Assembly: GCA_002356455.1 (NCBI GenBank) | Contig: AP017968.1 | Span: 806,001 to 870,000 of the forward strand | Length of the DNA stretch: 64,000 nucleotides | DNA from: Fusobacterium varium | GTDB taxonomy: Bacteria; Fusobacteriota; Fusobacteriia; Fusobacteriales; Fusobacteriaceae | Reading direction: 5' to 3' | Shown: one piece after another, positions 1 to 7,782 of the stretch | Position numbering within the stretch: the first letter of the stretch is position 1 | Layout of the letters: every line of letters begins with the position of its first letter | Made by a program: the position numbers and the translations under genes | The notes under the pieces: model-generated | What the model was told of the DNA's origin: nothing | Database searches by the model: none | Seen by the model: only the letters and a program-made list of their open reading frames with translations

Positions 1-284
1 AAAAATTAAGAATAGCAGGAGTACCATTTATAGCTGTTCCTGTAAACCCTACTACTGGAGGGGTAACAGCTTCTTTTGCTATGCTTGGAGATATAATAGT
101 GAGTGAACCTAAAGCTATGATTGGATTTGCAGGGAAAAGGGTTATAGAACAAACTATAAAACAAAAACTTCCTGATGAATTCCAGACAAGTGAATTTTTA
201 CAAAAAAGCGGAATGGTTGATGTAATAACTAAAAGGGAAGACATGAAAAATACATTACATACTATTCTAAGTAATTTAATATAA
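1..284 (+). CDS. accD: Acetyl-CoA carboxylase carboxyltransferase subunit beta, C-terminal part (partial)
   Basis: The frame is open from base 3, so the gene begins before the window; about the last 93 residues are visible. They read like the end of the AccD crotonase-like domain: a [17 protein letters not shown] segment (the acyl-CoA binding, oxyanion-type glycine region), then [12 protein letters not shown] and a [13 protein letters not shown] tail typical of AccD. AccD pairs with AccA as the carboxyltransferase that moves the carboxyl group from carboxybiotin to acetyl-CoA, giving malonyl-CoA. accA follows after 19 bases with its own Shine-Dalgarno, so the two are almost certainly co-transcribed. 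The zinc-finger N terminus lies outside the window. Confidence 0.93.
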   Translation, partial: KLRIAGVPFIAVPVNPTTGGVTASFAMLGDIIVSEPKAMIGFAGKRVIEQTIKQKLPDEFQTSEFLQKSGMVDVITKREDMKNTLHTILSNLI

Positions 285-303
285 ACTTAGGTAGGAGGAA
301 AAG

Positions 304-1260
304 ATGGAATTTGAATTTGAAAAGGAAATAACTGAAATTGAGAAAAAAATAGAGGAATTGCAAAAATTTTCCGAAGAAAAAGGTATAGATTTATCTGGTG
401 AGATAGAAAAATTTAAGAAAACAAGAGATGAAAAACTAAAAACAATATATAAAAATCTGAGTTCATGGGATAAAGTCTTTGTAGCAAGACATCCAGAAAG
501 ACCATATACGCTGGATTATATAGAGAATATGACTACAGACTTTCTAGAGCTTCATGGAGATAGATTATTCAAGGATGATCCTGCAATAGTTGGAGGTTTT
601 TGTAAAATTGATGGTAAGAAAGTATTAATAGTTGGACATCAAAAAGGAAGAACTACTGATGAAAAAATTTACAGAAACTTTGGAATGGCTAATCCTGAAG
701 GCTATAGAAAAGCTTTAAGACTTTTTAAAATGGCTGAAAGATTTTCAATTCCTATTTTAACATTTATTGATACTCCAGGAGCATATCCAGGATTAGAAGC
801 TGAAGAACATGGACAGGGAGAAGCTATTGCCAGAAATCTTATGGAAATGAGTGGACTTAAAGTTCCAGTTATTTCTGTAGTTATTGGAGAAGGTGGAAGT
901 GGAGGAGCACTTGGACTTGGAGTTTCAGATAAAATATTTATGCTGGAAAATTCAGTATATTCAGTTATTTCACCAGAAGGATGTGCAGCAATATTATACA
1001 AAGATGCTTCAAGAGCTGAAGAAGCAGCAGAAAGTTTAAAAATATCTGCTCAAAGTTTATTCAGACTTGGAGTTATTGATGGTATCATAGAAGAACCTTT
1101 AGGAGGAGCTCACAGAGATCATAAATGTATAGCTCTTAACCTAAAAAATATCATTTTATCATCATTTTCTGAATTAGAAAAAATATCAGTGGAAGAACTA
1201 GTAGAAAATAGATATAATAAGTTTAGAAAGATGGGTTCTTTTATTGGGACTGAGATTTAA
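304..1260 (+). CDS. accA: Acetyl-CoA carboxylase carboxyltransferase subunit alpha
   Basis: This 318-residue protein has the normal AccA length. Residues 1-55 form a charged, coiled-coil-like N terminus ([12 protein letters not shown]), as in the family. The carboxyltransferase core follows, with [13 protein letters not shown] near residue 60, [20 protein letters not shown] near 155 and the glycine-rich [12 protein letters not shown] near 195. It forms the alpha2beta2 carboxyltransferase with AccD, encoded just upstream, in the first committed step of fatty acid synthesis. A strong SD (taggaggaaaag) supports the ATG at 304. pfkA begins 16 bases after the stop, so accD-accA-pfkA look like one transcript. 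Confidence 0.96.
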   Translation: MEFEFEKEITEIEKKIEELQKFSEEKGIDLSGEIEKFKKTRDEKLKTIYKNLSSWDKVFVARHPERPYTLDYIENMTTDFLELHGDRLFKDDPAIVGGFCKIDGKKVLIVGHQKGRTTDEKIYRNFGMANPEGYRKALRLFKMAERFSIPILTFIDTPGAYPGLEAEEHGQGEAIARNLMEMSGLKVPVISVVIGEGGSGGALGLGVSDKIFMLENSVYSVISPEGCAAILYKDASRAEEAAESLKISAQSLFRLGVIDGIIEEPLGGAHRDHKCIALNLKNIILSSFSELEKISVEELVENRYNKFRKMGSFIGTEI

Positions 1261-1276
1261 AGGAGATTGATATATA

Positions 1277-2242
1277 ATGAAAAAAATAGCAATATTGACA
1301 AGTGGTGGAGATTCTCCTGGAATGAATGCCGCTATCAGATCTGCAGCTAAAATAGCAATGAGTAAAGGAATAAAAGTATATGGGATTCAAAGAGGATATT
1401 TAGGAATGCTTAATGATGAAATTTTTCCGATGGATGATCGTTTTGTATCTGGAATAATAGACAGAGGAGGAACTCGTTTATTAACAGCAAGATGTCTTGA
1501 ATTCAAAGACCCTAAATTCAGAGCTATTGCAGCACATAATCTTAAAAAAAGAGAGATAGAAGGAATAGTTGTAATTGGAGGAGATGGATCTTATCGTGGA
1601 GCTGATGCACTTTCTAAAGAACATGGTATAAAAGTAGTTGGAATACCTGGTACAATAGATAATGACATCAAAGGAACTGATTTTACCCTTGGATTTGATA
1701 CATGTCTTAATACTATTCTTGATGCTATATCAAAAATAAGAGATACAGCTACTTCTCATGAAAGAACTATTCTTATAGAAGTAATGGGAAGACATGCAGG
1801 TGATTTAGCTCTTCAGGCTTGTATTGCTGGTGGAGGAGATGGAGTTCTTATTCCTGAAATGGATAATCCTATTGAACTTCTTGCTCTGCAAATAAAAGAA
1901 AGAAGAAAACATGGAAAACTTCATGATATAGTTTTGGTTGCTGAAGGTGTAGGAAAAGTACAAGATATAGAAGCAGCTTTAAAAGAGAGAATAACTACAG
2001 AAGTAAGAAGTGTAGTACTTGGACATGTTCAAAGAGGAGGAACACCATCTGGATTTGATAGAATGCTGGCTACAAGAATGGGAGCAAAAGCTATTGAAAT
2101 TCTTGAAAATGATGAAGGTGGAGTAATGGTAGGACTTGAAAATAATAAACTTGTTACTCATCCGATATCTTATGCATGGGATGGAGAAAGAAATTATTCT
2201 ATAAATGATGATTATGAATTAGCTTTAACTTTGGCAAAATAA
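1277..2242 (+). CDS. pfkA: ATP-dependent 6-phosphofructokinase
   Basis: The 321 residues match bacterial PfkA length. The ATP site is TSGGDSPGMNAA at residues 8-19. The catalytic loop GTIDNDIKGTD lies near 125 (TIDND, catalytic Asp), EVMGRHAGDLAL near 167 contributes fructose-6-phosphate contacts, and GHVQRGGTPS near 250 is the conserved C-terminal sugar-binding signature. It phosphorylates fructose-6-phosphate to fructose-1,6-bisphosphate, the committed step of glycolysis, in the cytosol. The gene lies 16 bases after accA and is preceded by aaaggagattg as SD. The TIDND motif marks an ATP-dependent rather than pyrophosphate-dependent enzyme. Confidence 0.96.
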   Translation: MKKIAILTSGGDSPGMNAAIRSAAKIAMSKGIKVYGIQRGYLGMLNDEIFPMDDRFVSGIIDRGGTRLLTARCLEFKDPKFRAIAAHNLKKREIEGIVVIGGDGSYRGADALSKEHGIKVVGIPGTIDNDIKGTDFTLGFDTCLNTILDAISKIRDTATSHERTILIEVMGRHAGDLALQACIAGGGDGVLIPEMDNPIELLALQIKERRKHGKLHDIVLVAEGVGKVQDIEAALKERITTEVRSVVLGHVQRGGTPSGFDRMLATRMGAKAIEILENDEGGVMVGLENNKLVTHPISYAWDGERNYSINDDYELALTLAK

Positions 2243-2252
2243 TTTAATGGTA

Positions 2253-2281
2253 TTGAAAATTTTTTAATATTATTATAAAAT
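2253..2281 (+). promoter_or_regulatory. Probable promoter for the coiled-coil gene
   Basis: TTGAAA at 2253-2258 is followed after 17 bases by TAAAAT at 2276-2281, in the gap between pfkA and the 2322 gene. No terminator is visible after pfkA, so read-through from upstream is also possible. Confidence 0.45.
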
Positions 2282-2321
2282 ATAAGAGTAGGATAAAATT
2301 CCGATCTTTAGGGAGGGAAAT

Positions 2322-2636
2322 ATGGATAGTGTATTAGAACTTGTAAGAAAAACTAGAAGAAAAAATAAAATAAAAAGAGAAATTGAAGATAATGATAGAA
2401 AAATAAGAGATAATAGAAAAAGAGTAGAACTTCTTCTAAATCTTAAAGAGTATCTTAAACCTGAAATGAGTTATGAAGAAATAATGGATATTGTAGAAAA
2501 TATGCAGTCTGATTATGAAGATAGAGTAGATGATTATATCATAAAAAATGCAGAGTTAGGAAAAGAAAGAAGAGATATTAATAAAACTATAAAAGATTTA
2601 AAAAAATCTTTTAAAGAAACTGCAACAAATAATTAA
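2322..2636 (+). CDS. Small coiled-coil protein of unknown function
   Basis: A 104-residue, highly charged protein rich in Lys, Arg, Glu and Asp, with no signal peptide or membrane segment. Two helical stretches with heptad-like spacing (about residues 8-50 and 65-100) are separated by a short [13 protein letters not shown] segment, so it probably folds as an antiparallel coiled coil. I do not recognise a family. The start is well supported by an SD (agggagggaaat) 5-6 bases before the ATG. A clear intrinsic terminator follows the stop, and it has its own promoter-like sequence, so it may be a separate transcription unit between pfkA and recR. Confidence 0.75.
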   Translation: MDSVLELVRKTRRKNKIKREIEDNDRKIRDNRKRVELLLNLKEYLKPEMSYEEIMDIVENMQSDYEDRVDDYIIKNAELGKERRDINKTIKDLKKSFKETATNN

Positions 2637-2644
2637 TTTAAAGG

Positions 2645-2670
2645 AAAGCTGGATAACTCCAGCTTTTTTT
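2645..2670 (+). terminator. Intrinsic terminator after the coiled-coil gene
   Basis: A perfect 9-bp stem (AAAGCTGGA / TCCAGCTTT, 2645-2653 and 2658-2666) with a 4-base loop runs into a T tract. It sits between the 2322 gene and recR. Confidence 0.85.
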
Positions 2671-2686
2671 GTAAGGAGAGGTATTT

Positions 2687-3280
2687 ATGGCAACTAAAAG
2701 TTTGGAAAGATTGATTGATGAATTTAATAAACTTCCTGGAATAGGAAGAAAAAGTGCAACAAGGCTAGCTTTCCATATTCTTGAAATGAGTGAAGAACAG
2801 GTAGAAAAATTTTCTGAAGCTATGAAGGAAGTTAAAAAAACTATAAAAAAATGTCCTGTATGTGGAGATTTTTGTGAAAATGATCTATGCAATATATGTG
2901 CAGATGAAACAAGAGATAAAGATATAGTATGTGTAGTGGAAGACAGCAGAGATATAATATCTTTTGAAAAAACAGGAAAATACAATGGAACTTATCATGT
3001 ATTGAATGGGAAAATAGCCCCCTTGAATGGGATGACACCAGACAGACTCAATATAAAGTCTCTTTTGGAGAGAGTAGCAGCAACAGATATAAATGAGATT
3101 ATACTTGCACTTAATCCTGACTTGGAAGGAGAAACAACTTCTCTTTATTTAACAAAATTATTGAAACCATTTGGAGTGAAAATAACTAAAATAGCAAGTG
3201 GTATTCCAATAGGGGGAAATATTGAGTTTGCAGATACAGCAACTATTTCTAAAGCTTTAGATGGAAGGCATGAAGTTTAG
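2687..3280 (+). CDS. recR: Recombination mediator protein RecR
   Basis: The 197 residues match RecR. Order of parts: an N-terminal helix-hairpin-helix (FNKLPGIGRKSATRLAFH, about residues 11-28), a four-cysteine zinc site CPVC...CNIC (about 57-72), then a Toprim domain beginning IVCVVEDSRDI (about 80) and ending in TKIASGIPIGG near 170. RecR loads RecA onto SSB-coated single-stranded DNA with RecO/RecF during gap repair. The SD aaggagaggt precedes the ATG at 2687. hydF follows 10 bases after the stop, so the two are probably translated from one message. Confidence 0.95.
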   Translation: MATKSLERLIDEFNKLPGIGRKSATRLAFHILEMSEEQVEKFSEAMKEVKKTIKKCPVCGDFCENDLCNICADETRDKDIVCVVEDSRDIISFEKTGKYNGTYHVLNGKIAPLNGMTPDRLNIKSLLERVAATDINEIILALNPDLEGETTSLYLTKLLKPFGVKITKIASGIPIGGNIEFADTATISKALDGRHEV

Positions 3281-3290
3281 AGGAGGAAAA

Positions 3291-4505
3291 ATGACAGAAA
3301 CACCTAGAGGAAATAGAATACATATAGCTATATTTGGAAGAACCAATGCAGGAAAATCAAGTTTGATAAATTGTATAACTAATCAAAAAATTTCACTTGT
3401 ATCTGAGATGAAAGGGACTACTACAGACCCTGTGTATAAGGCTATGGAGCTTTTGCCGATAGGACCTGTAGTATTTATAGATACAGCAGGAATAGATGAT
3501 ACAAGTGCCATTGGGGCTCTCAGAATAGAAAAGACCATAGAGATTTTGGATAAGATGGATATAGCTGTTTTTGTAGTAGCAGCAGAAACAATTTTAGAAA
3601 ATCAGACTCTTTCTTTTGAACAAGAGTGGATAGAAAAAATAAAAGCTAAAAAAAAGCCAGTTATTGCTGTTTTAAACAAAGTAGATATAATCAGTGAAAA
3701 AGAAAAATTTGAAAATAGAATAGCAGAAGCAGAAAAAAGATTAGAGTTGAATTTTATTCAAATCAGTAGTGAAAATGGAGTGAATATAGACAGATTAAAA
3801 AAAGAGATAATAGAAAAATCTCCTAAATTTATTGAAGGAGAAACTCTTATTGGAGATAAAATAAAAACAGGAGATAAAATTCTTCTTGTAGCTCCGCAGG
3901 ATATTCAGGCTCCTAAAGGGAGGCTTATACTTCCACAAGTACAGGTATTAAGAGATATACTAGATTTTGGTGGTATTCCTGTAATGACTACATTAGGTCA
4001 ATTAGATGAGGCTTTAAAAATATTTGATGGAAAACCAGACCTTGTTATAACAGATTCACAAGTATTTAAAATGGTTGATGAAAAATTAGACAGAAGTATT
4101 CCATTGACTTCTTTTTCAATAATAATGGCAAGATCAAAAGGGGATTTAAAAACTCTTTATGCAGGTGCTAAAAAGATAAATGAATTAAAATCTGGTGATA
4201 AGGTATTAATAGCTGAAGCATGTACACATCACCAGCTGAAAGGTGATATAGCAAGAGAGAAAATACCTATGCTTCTCAAGAAAAAAATACCAGGAATAAT
4301 TATAGAAAACTGTTCAGGAAAGGATTTTCCAAAAGATTTAGAAAAGTATTCCCTAGTTATACACTGTGGTTCATGTATGCTTAATAGAGCTGAAACTATG
4401 AGCAGAATAGAAAGATGTTCTGAGATAACCAACTTTGGACTTATTATAGCAGAACTTACTGGTATATTAGATAGAGTAGTTGAAATATTTGAACTTAAGA
4501 GGTAA
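3291..4505 (+). CDS. hydF: [FeFe]-hydrogenase maturation GTPase HydF
   Basis: About 404 residues. The N-terminal GTPase has the P-loop GRTNAGKSS (about 15-23), FIDTAGIDD as switch II and NKVD as G4. The C-terminal domain carries the iron-sulfur ligands, ACTHHQ and IHCGSCM (last ~100 residues), which mark HydF rather than Era or MnmE. HydF is the scaffold on which HydE and HydG build the 2Fe subcluster before delivery to the [FeFe]-hydrogenase. The open frame extends to an ATG at 3261 inside recR, but the ATG at 3291 has an ideal SD (agaggagg) and begins the conserved region, so I use it. It implies a hydrogen-evolving fermentative metabolism. Confidence 0.93.
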   Translation: MTETPRGNRIHIAIFGRTNAGKSSLINCITNQKISLVSEMKGTTTDPVYKAMELLPIGPVVFIDTAGIDDTSAIGALRIEKTIEILDKMDIAVFVVAAETILENQTLSFEQEWIEKIKAKKKPVIAVLNKVDIISEKEKFENRIAEAEKRLELNFIQISSENGVNIDRLKKEIIEKSPKFIEGETLIGDKIKTGDKILLVAPQDIQAPKGRLILPQVQVLRDILDFGGIPVMTTLGQLDEALKIFDGKPDLVITDSQVFKMVDEKLDRSIPLTSFSIIMARSKGDLKTLYAGAKKINELKSGDKVLIAEACTHHQLKGDIAREKIPMLLKKKIPGIIIENCSGKDFPKDLEKYSLVIHCGSCMLNRAETMSRIERCSEITNFGLIIAELTGILDRVVEIFELKR

Positions 4506-4508
4506 AAG

Positions 4509-4844
4509 GTGGCTAAAAAAATAATAACATGTCCACTTGAACTTACACAGGAGATACTAAAGAAAAAATGGACTTCAATAATATTGTGGAGATTGAGATT
4601 AGGTTCAATGAGGATAAGAGACTTTAAAAAAGATATAAAGGGCTGTAATGAAAAAATGCTTATAGAACATCTTAATGAACTTTTAAAAGTAGGGTTGATA
4701 ATAAAAATTGAACATGAAGACATTTACCCAAAACATAGTGAATATCTGCTGACAGAAATGGGGCAGGAACTTCTTCCAATATTGGAAAAAATGCAGAACT
4801 TTGGAGCTAAATATTTGTTAGATAAAAATTCAGACAAAAAATAA
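4509..4844 (+). CDS. HxlR-family winged helix-turn-helix regulator
   Basis: 111 residues with the HxlR/DUF24 pattern: CPLELTQEILKKKWTSIILW (residues 8-27, including the N-terminal Cys often used for thiol or electrophile sensing), then a recognition-helix region IKGCNEKMLIEHLNELLKVGLI and a wing rich in charged residues. These are dimeric DNA-binding proteins that often regulate a neighbouring redox or detoxification gene. The start is GTG at 4509, four bases after the hydF stop with AAAAGG as SD, so it is probably coupled to hydF. The target is not evident; the adjacent PEBP-like gene at 4926 is a candidate. Confidence 0.85.
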   Translation: MAKKIITCPLELTQEILKKKWTSIILWRLRLGSMRIRDFKKDIKGCNEKMLIEHLNELLKVGLIIKIEHEDIYPKHSEYLLTEMGQELLPILEKMQNFGAKYLLDKNSDKK

Positions 4845-4925
4845 TACTTACAAAAAAGTGAGTTATTTACATTAAATAGATATACATTTATAATCTAATC
4901 AAGAAGATTAATGAGGAGGTTATAA

Positions 4926-5477
4926 ATGAAGAAATTTATATTAATTTTAATGATTTTATTGGGGGTGAATTCTATGGCAATGACATTGGAAAGCAAAGGA
5001 ATAAAAGATGGTAATATTTCTGCTGAGTATGGAAAATATGGAGATAATATTATAGATGGAATGCCAGCTCTTTCAATACCTTTGAGTTGGAAAGATGTAC
5101 CAAAGGGAACAAAATCTTTTGTGCTAATAATGGAGGATTATGATGCTATACCTGTTTCAGGATTTTCATGGATACATTGGATAGCTTTAATTCCAGGAGA
5201 TTACACAGAATTAAAAGAAAATGCCAGCAGAAATGATAATAAAATATTACAGGGGATAAATAGCTGGGTGTCATCAATGGGAGGGTTAGACAGAGAAAAA
5301 GCTTCATTTTATGGAGGTCCTGCACCACCTGATAAAAAACATACTTATATTTTTAGATTATATGCTTTAGATAAAGAGATAAAAATTGATGGAACATTTT
5401 ATTTAAACGAAGTATATAGAGCAATGAAAGGGCATATTCTAGGAAGTGCTGAATTAGAAGGCAATTATAATAATTAA
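4926..5477 (+). CDS. Secreted YbhB/YbcL (PEBP-like) family protein
   Basis: 183 residues. Residues 1-19 form a signal peptide (MKKFILILMILLGVNSMAMT), so the product is predicted to be periplasmic. The mature part has the PEBP/Raf-kinase-inhibitor-like signatures: VLIMEDYDA near 62, WIHWIALIP near 79 and YGGPAPPDKKHTYIFRLYAL near 128, the family's ligand-pocket loop. The biochemical role of bacterial PEBP-like proteins is poorly defined; a small anionic ligand site is the usual view. The SD aggaggtt lies 6 bases upstream of the ATG. A terminator follows the gene. Confidence 0.88.
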   Translation: MKKFILILMILLGVNSMAMTLESKGIKDGNISAEYGKYGDNIIDGMPALSIPLSWKDVPKGTKSFVLIMEDYDAIPVSGFSWIHWIALIPGDYTELKENASRNDNKILQGINSWVSSMGGLDREKASFYGGPAPPDKKHTYIFRLYALDKEIKIDGTFYLNEVYRAMKGHILGSAELEGNYNN

Positions 5478-5501
5478 AATATAGAAGAATTTTAAAAAAC
5501 A

Positions 5502-5536
5502 AAGAGGGTGATTTTTATAGTCATCTTCTTTTTTGC
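5502..5536 (+). terminator. Intrinsic terminator after the PEBP-like gene
   Basis: A 10-bp stem (5502-5511 with 5521-5530, including two G-U pairs) has a 9-base loop and is followed by a T-rich run. Confidence 0.7.
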
Positions 5537-5617
5537 CTTTTTTGGAAAAATATATTAGAATATAGTGAATGAAAAATATTCCAGCTATTAGGATTACGTT
5601 AAAAGGAGAGCTGCCCT

Positions 5618-6019
5618 ATGGAAAAAGTGTGTGTTTTATCTGAAAAAAGATTGAATAATTTTAAAGAGCCAGATGTTGCAGAAAAAATACAAAAGTTATG
5701 GTATGAAACAAACATTAAAATACCACAAGAAAAAACAGTGAATAAGTATGCGGTGTATTCTGAATATGAAAGTAACTACAAAGGGGATTATACTCTCTTT
5801 ATAGGTGCTGATAAAGTAGATTCTTGTAAAGAAATAATTATTGAAGAAGAAAACTATCAGGTTTTTTCTGTAGATACTTCATCTCCATATGGAATTATAA
5901 TGACATGGCAGGAGATATGGGAAATGGAAGAAAAAGGACTCTTAAATAGAGCATATACAGTGGATTATGAGAAATATTATCCAGATGGAAAAGTAGAAAT
6001 TTTCATTGCTTTAAAATAA
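5618..6019 (+). CDS. GyrI-like / AraC effector-binding domain protein
   Basis: 133 residues without a DNA-binding domain. The layout resembles stand-alone effector-binding (GyrI-like, SHV-type) proteins: an N-terminal strand-helix segment, KYAVYSEYESNYKGDYTLFIGADKV in the middle, and an EKYYPDGKVEIFIALK C terminus in which a Tyr/Asp/Glu pattern lines the ligand pocket. Such proteins bind small, often cationic molecules; some inhibit gyrase, others bind drugs. The SD aaaaggagag lies 11 bases upstream of the ATG. The family assignment rests on motif resemblance only, and the ligand is unknown. Confidence 0.7.
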   Translation: MEKVCVLSEKRLNNFKEPDVAEKIQKLWYETNIKIPQEKTVNKYAVYSEYESNYKGDYTLFIGADKVDSCKEIIIEEENYQVFSVDTSSPYGIIMTWQEIWEMEEKGLLNRAYTVDYEKYYPDGKVEIFIALK

Positions 6020-6056
6020 TATCTTTTCATTCTTAAAAAAATATGGTAGAATAAAT

Positions 6057-6070
6057 TGACCGATAGGTCA
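6057..6070. promoter_or_regulatory. Perfect inverted repeat, TetR-type operator candidate
   Basis: TGACC-GATA-GGTCA is a perfect 5+5 inverted repeat around a 4-base spacer. A possible -10 (TAGAAT, 6047-6052) lies just upstream, so a bound repressor would sit at the transcription start of the 6132 gene. TetR-family operators often look like this; no TetR gene is in the window. Confidence 0.5.
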
Positions 6071-6131
6071 TTTGTATGTTTGCATATTACTTTTTATTTT
6101 ATACATGACTGGAAATACTGGAGGGATATAT

Positions 6132-6572
6132 ATGAAAAAATTAATAATAATAGGTATACTGGCATTATCAGTTATTGCTAATGCAAGCTGGTGGGGAAGT
6201 ATGAGTGGAGGAACAAGAGCAGCTATTATAGGAGGTTCAGCACTTATTCTAAATAATAGTTATCAAAATAGTGAAATTAAACACCAGAGAGATTTAGATC
6301 AACTGGATACAAATATAAGAAGAGATTATGAAAGACAGGCAGTAGCTCAAAATGCTCGTTATAAATATGGAAACTCAGGTGTACCTGCAAGATTGAATAC
6401 TGTAACAGCTAATAATTATAGTGGAGGTTATAATAATAATTATAATGGAAATTATAACAATGGCTATGTCAATCAACAGGCTCCACAGAGAAGCGGAAAG
6501 GTAGTTTATTCAGATGGAAGAACTCAAATAATAGAATTATCTGATGGAACAAGAATAACTATTAATCAATAA
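6132..6572 (+). CDS. Small exported Gly/Asn/Tyr-rich protein
   Basis: 146 residues from the ATG at 6132, chosen because ggaggga lies 6 bases upstream and residues 1-18 then form a clean signal peptide (MKKLIIIGILALSVIANA). The mature protein begins SWWGSMSGGTRAAIIGGSALIL, a glycine-rich hydrophobic stretch, then has a charged helix, a low-complexity NNYSGGYNNNYNGNYNNGY tract (about residues 95-115), and a compact C terminus GKVVYSDGRTQIIELSDGTR with two SDG repeats suggesting a beta-hairpin. I do not recognise a family; an envelope-associated protein is likely. A TetR-type operator lies in its leader. Confidence 0.72.
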   Translation: MKKLIIIGILALSVIANASWWGSMSGGTRAAIIGGSALILNNSYQNSEIKHQRDLDQLDTNIRRDYERQAVAQNARYKYGNSGVPARLNTVTANNYSGGYNNNYNGNYNNGYVNQQAPQRSGKVVYSDGRTQIIELSDGTRITINQ

Positions 6573-6580
6573 AAATAAAT

Positions 6581-6609
6581 TTGACATTCTAAAAAAAATG
6601 GTGTATTCT
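6581..6609 (+). promoter_or_regulatory. Promoter of the trp leader / importer operon
   Basis: Consensus TTGACA at 6581-6586 and TATTCT at 6604-6609 are separated by 17 bases. Transcription would begin near 6616, giving a leader of about 270 bases before the first importer gene. Confidence 0.75.
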
Positions 6610-6647
6610 CTTTTATAAGAAAAAATGAAAAATGGAGGTGAACAAAA

Positions 6648-6728
6648 ATGATGAATAGATTTACTTGGTGGTGGCAAAACAAACTTCACAAATTTAATAC
6701 TAGACAGGTGGATCAGGTTTTGTCATAG
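6648..6728 (+). CDS. Tryptophan-rich leader peptide (attenuator peptide)
   Basis: A 26-residue open frame starts at ATG 6648 (or 6651) with an SD (tggaggtg) 7 bases upstream and reads MMNRFTWWWQNK, ending ...VDQVLS. Three consecutive Trp codons occupy 6666-6674. Trp is the rarest residue, so three in a row in a short peptide between a consensus promoter and an intrinsic terminator is the hallmark of ribosome-mediated attenuation, as in trpL of enterobacteria or Corynebacterium. The last codons overlap CAGGTTT (6714-6720), complementary to the terminator's 5' arm. Ribosome position would therefore decide whether the terminator forms. Confidence 0.88.
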   Translation: MMNRFTWWWQNKLHKFNTRQVDQVLS

Positions 6729-6801
6729 ATGTTCATTAAAGAGTATAGATATTTTTAATTTTAGTGTGTATTTAAACCTGTTCCAAATGAACAGGTTTTT
6801 T
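6714..6801 (+). promoter_or_regulatory. Trp attenuator: antiterminator and terminator 1
   Basis: The terminator is a perfect 10-bp stem, AAACCTGTTC (6774-6783) with GAACAGGTTT (6789-6798), followed by Ts. The competing pairing is CAGGTTT (6714-6720) with AAACCTG (6774-6780); ACAGGT at 6704-6709 could extend or replace it. A ribosome stalled at the Trp codons (6666-6674) would leave 6714-6720 free, so the antiterminator forms. A ribosome reaching the stop (6726-6728) would cover it, so the terminator forms. Folding is inferred by eye. Confidence 0.78.
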
Positions 6802-6828
6802 ATTTTATATAAAAAGTAATTGTTTATT

Positions 6829-6862
6829 AAGCCTTGTCTCAATTTGACAGGGCTTTTTATTT
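6829..6862 (+). terminator. Second intrinsic terminator in the trp leader
   Basis: AAGCCTTGTC (6829-6838) pairs with GACAGGGCTT (6846-6855), one G-U pair and a 7-base loop, followed by a T-rich run. It lies directly before the SD of the first binding-protein gene. No clear antiterminator partner is visible for this one. Confidence 0.7.
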
Positions 6863-6885
6863 TTTAATATTTTAAGGAGGAAAAA

Positions 6886-7782
6886 ATGAAAAAATTATTT
6901 ATTTTACTTTTAATTATTTTATGTACAGCATGTGGAACAGAAAAACAAAAAAAGATAGAGATAGGAATTACACAAATAGTAGAACATCCTTCATTAGATG
7001 ATGTCAGAAAAGGAGTAATTGATGCTTTAAAAGAAAAAGGATATGATGAAAATAAAATAAATATAAATTATAAAAATGCTCAGGGAGATTTTGGAACAGC
7101 TCAGGTAATAGCCCAAGAATATAATAATAACAGTGATGTAATAATTGCTATATCAACACCAAGTGCTCAGGCAGCTGCAAATAATATAAAAGACAAACCT
7201 ATATTTTTTTCAGCTATAACTAATCCAGAGAGTGCTGGAATACTTAGAAAAAATGTGACAGGGGTAAGCGATAAATCACCAGTACAAAAACAGGTACAGC
7301 TTATAGAACGACTTTTGCCAGAAGCAAAAAATATAGGAATTGTATATAACACAAGTGAGCAGAATTCTTTTTATTTGACAGAGGAATTTACTAAAGCAGC
7401 AAAGGAAAAAGGTTATATTGTAAAAGTAAAAGGAATAAGCAATATAAGTGAGATGGCTTCTGCTTTAGATACACTTCTTCCTGCAATAGATGTACTTTAT
7501 ACTTCAATAGATAATACTATTGCTTCTACATATCCTCTTATTGTAGAAAAAAGTAATAAAGCTAATAAGCCAATAATAGGAGCTACTAAAAGTTTTGTTG
7601 AACAGGGAGCATTGGCTGTAGATGGAATATCTGACTATCAAGTTGGATATCAGACAGGAGAAATGGTAGTCAGATACCTGAATGGAGAGAAGATAGAGAA
7701 CATTCCATATGAGGTTGTAGAGAAGTCAGAAATGTATATAAATGAAGATGCTGCAAAAAAATTTGGCATAAAGGGAGAATAG
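6886..7782 (+). CDS. Tryptophan-type ABC transporter substrate-binding lipoprotein (TrpX-like, copy 1)
   Basis: 298 residues. A lipoprotein signal (MKKLFILLLIILCTAC, lipobox LCTAC with Cys16) anchors it to a membrane. The mature protein is an ABC_sub_bind (DUF534/TrpX) type two-lobe binding protein: IGITQIVEHPSLDDVRKGV, then NAQGDFGTAQVIAQE, AISTPSAQAAA and LPEAKNIGIVYNTSEQNS, all close to TrpX. The next gene is a paralogue with the same motifs in the same order. Together with permease and ATPase genes downstream it forms an importer; the Trp-codon leader upstream points to tryptophan as the substrate. Specificity is inferred, not proven by residues I can assign. Confidence 0.87.
   Translation: MKKLFILLLIILCTACGTEKQKKIEIGITQIVEHPSLDDVRKGVIDALKEKGYDENKININYKNAQGDFGTAQVIAQEYNNNSDVIIAISTPSAQAAANNIKDKPIFFSAITNPESAGILRKNVTGVSDKSPVQKQVQLIERLLPEAKNIGIVYNTSEQNSFYLTEEFTKAAKEKGYIVKVKGISNISEMASALDTLLPAIDVLYTSIDNTIASTYPLIVEKSNKANKPIIGATKSFVEQGALAVDGISDYQVGYQTGEMVVRYLNGEKIENIPYEVVEKSEMYINEDAAKKFGIKGE

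Noticed and set aside
4229-4723. A 164-codon open frame on the minus strand across hydF and the HxlR gene
   Set aside because: It is antisense to two well-supported genes, has no SD, and its composition is the complement of their codons.
6573-6885. T-box riboswitch before the importer
   Set aside because: I see no T-box consensus (such as the UGGN antiterminator bulge sequence) but a translated leader with Trp codons, so peptide attenuation fits better.
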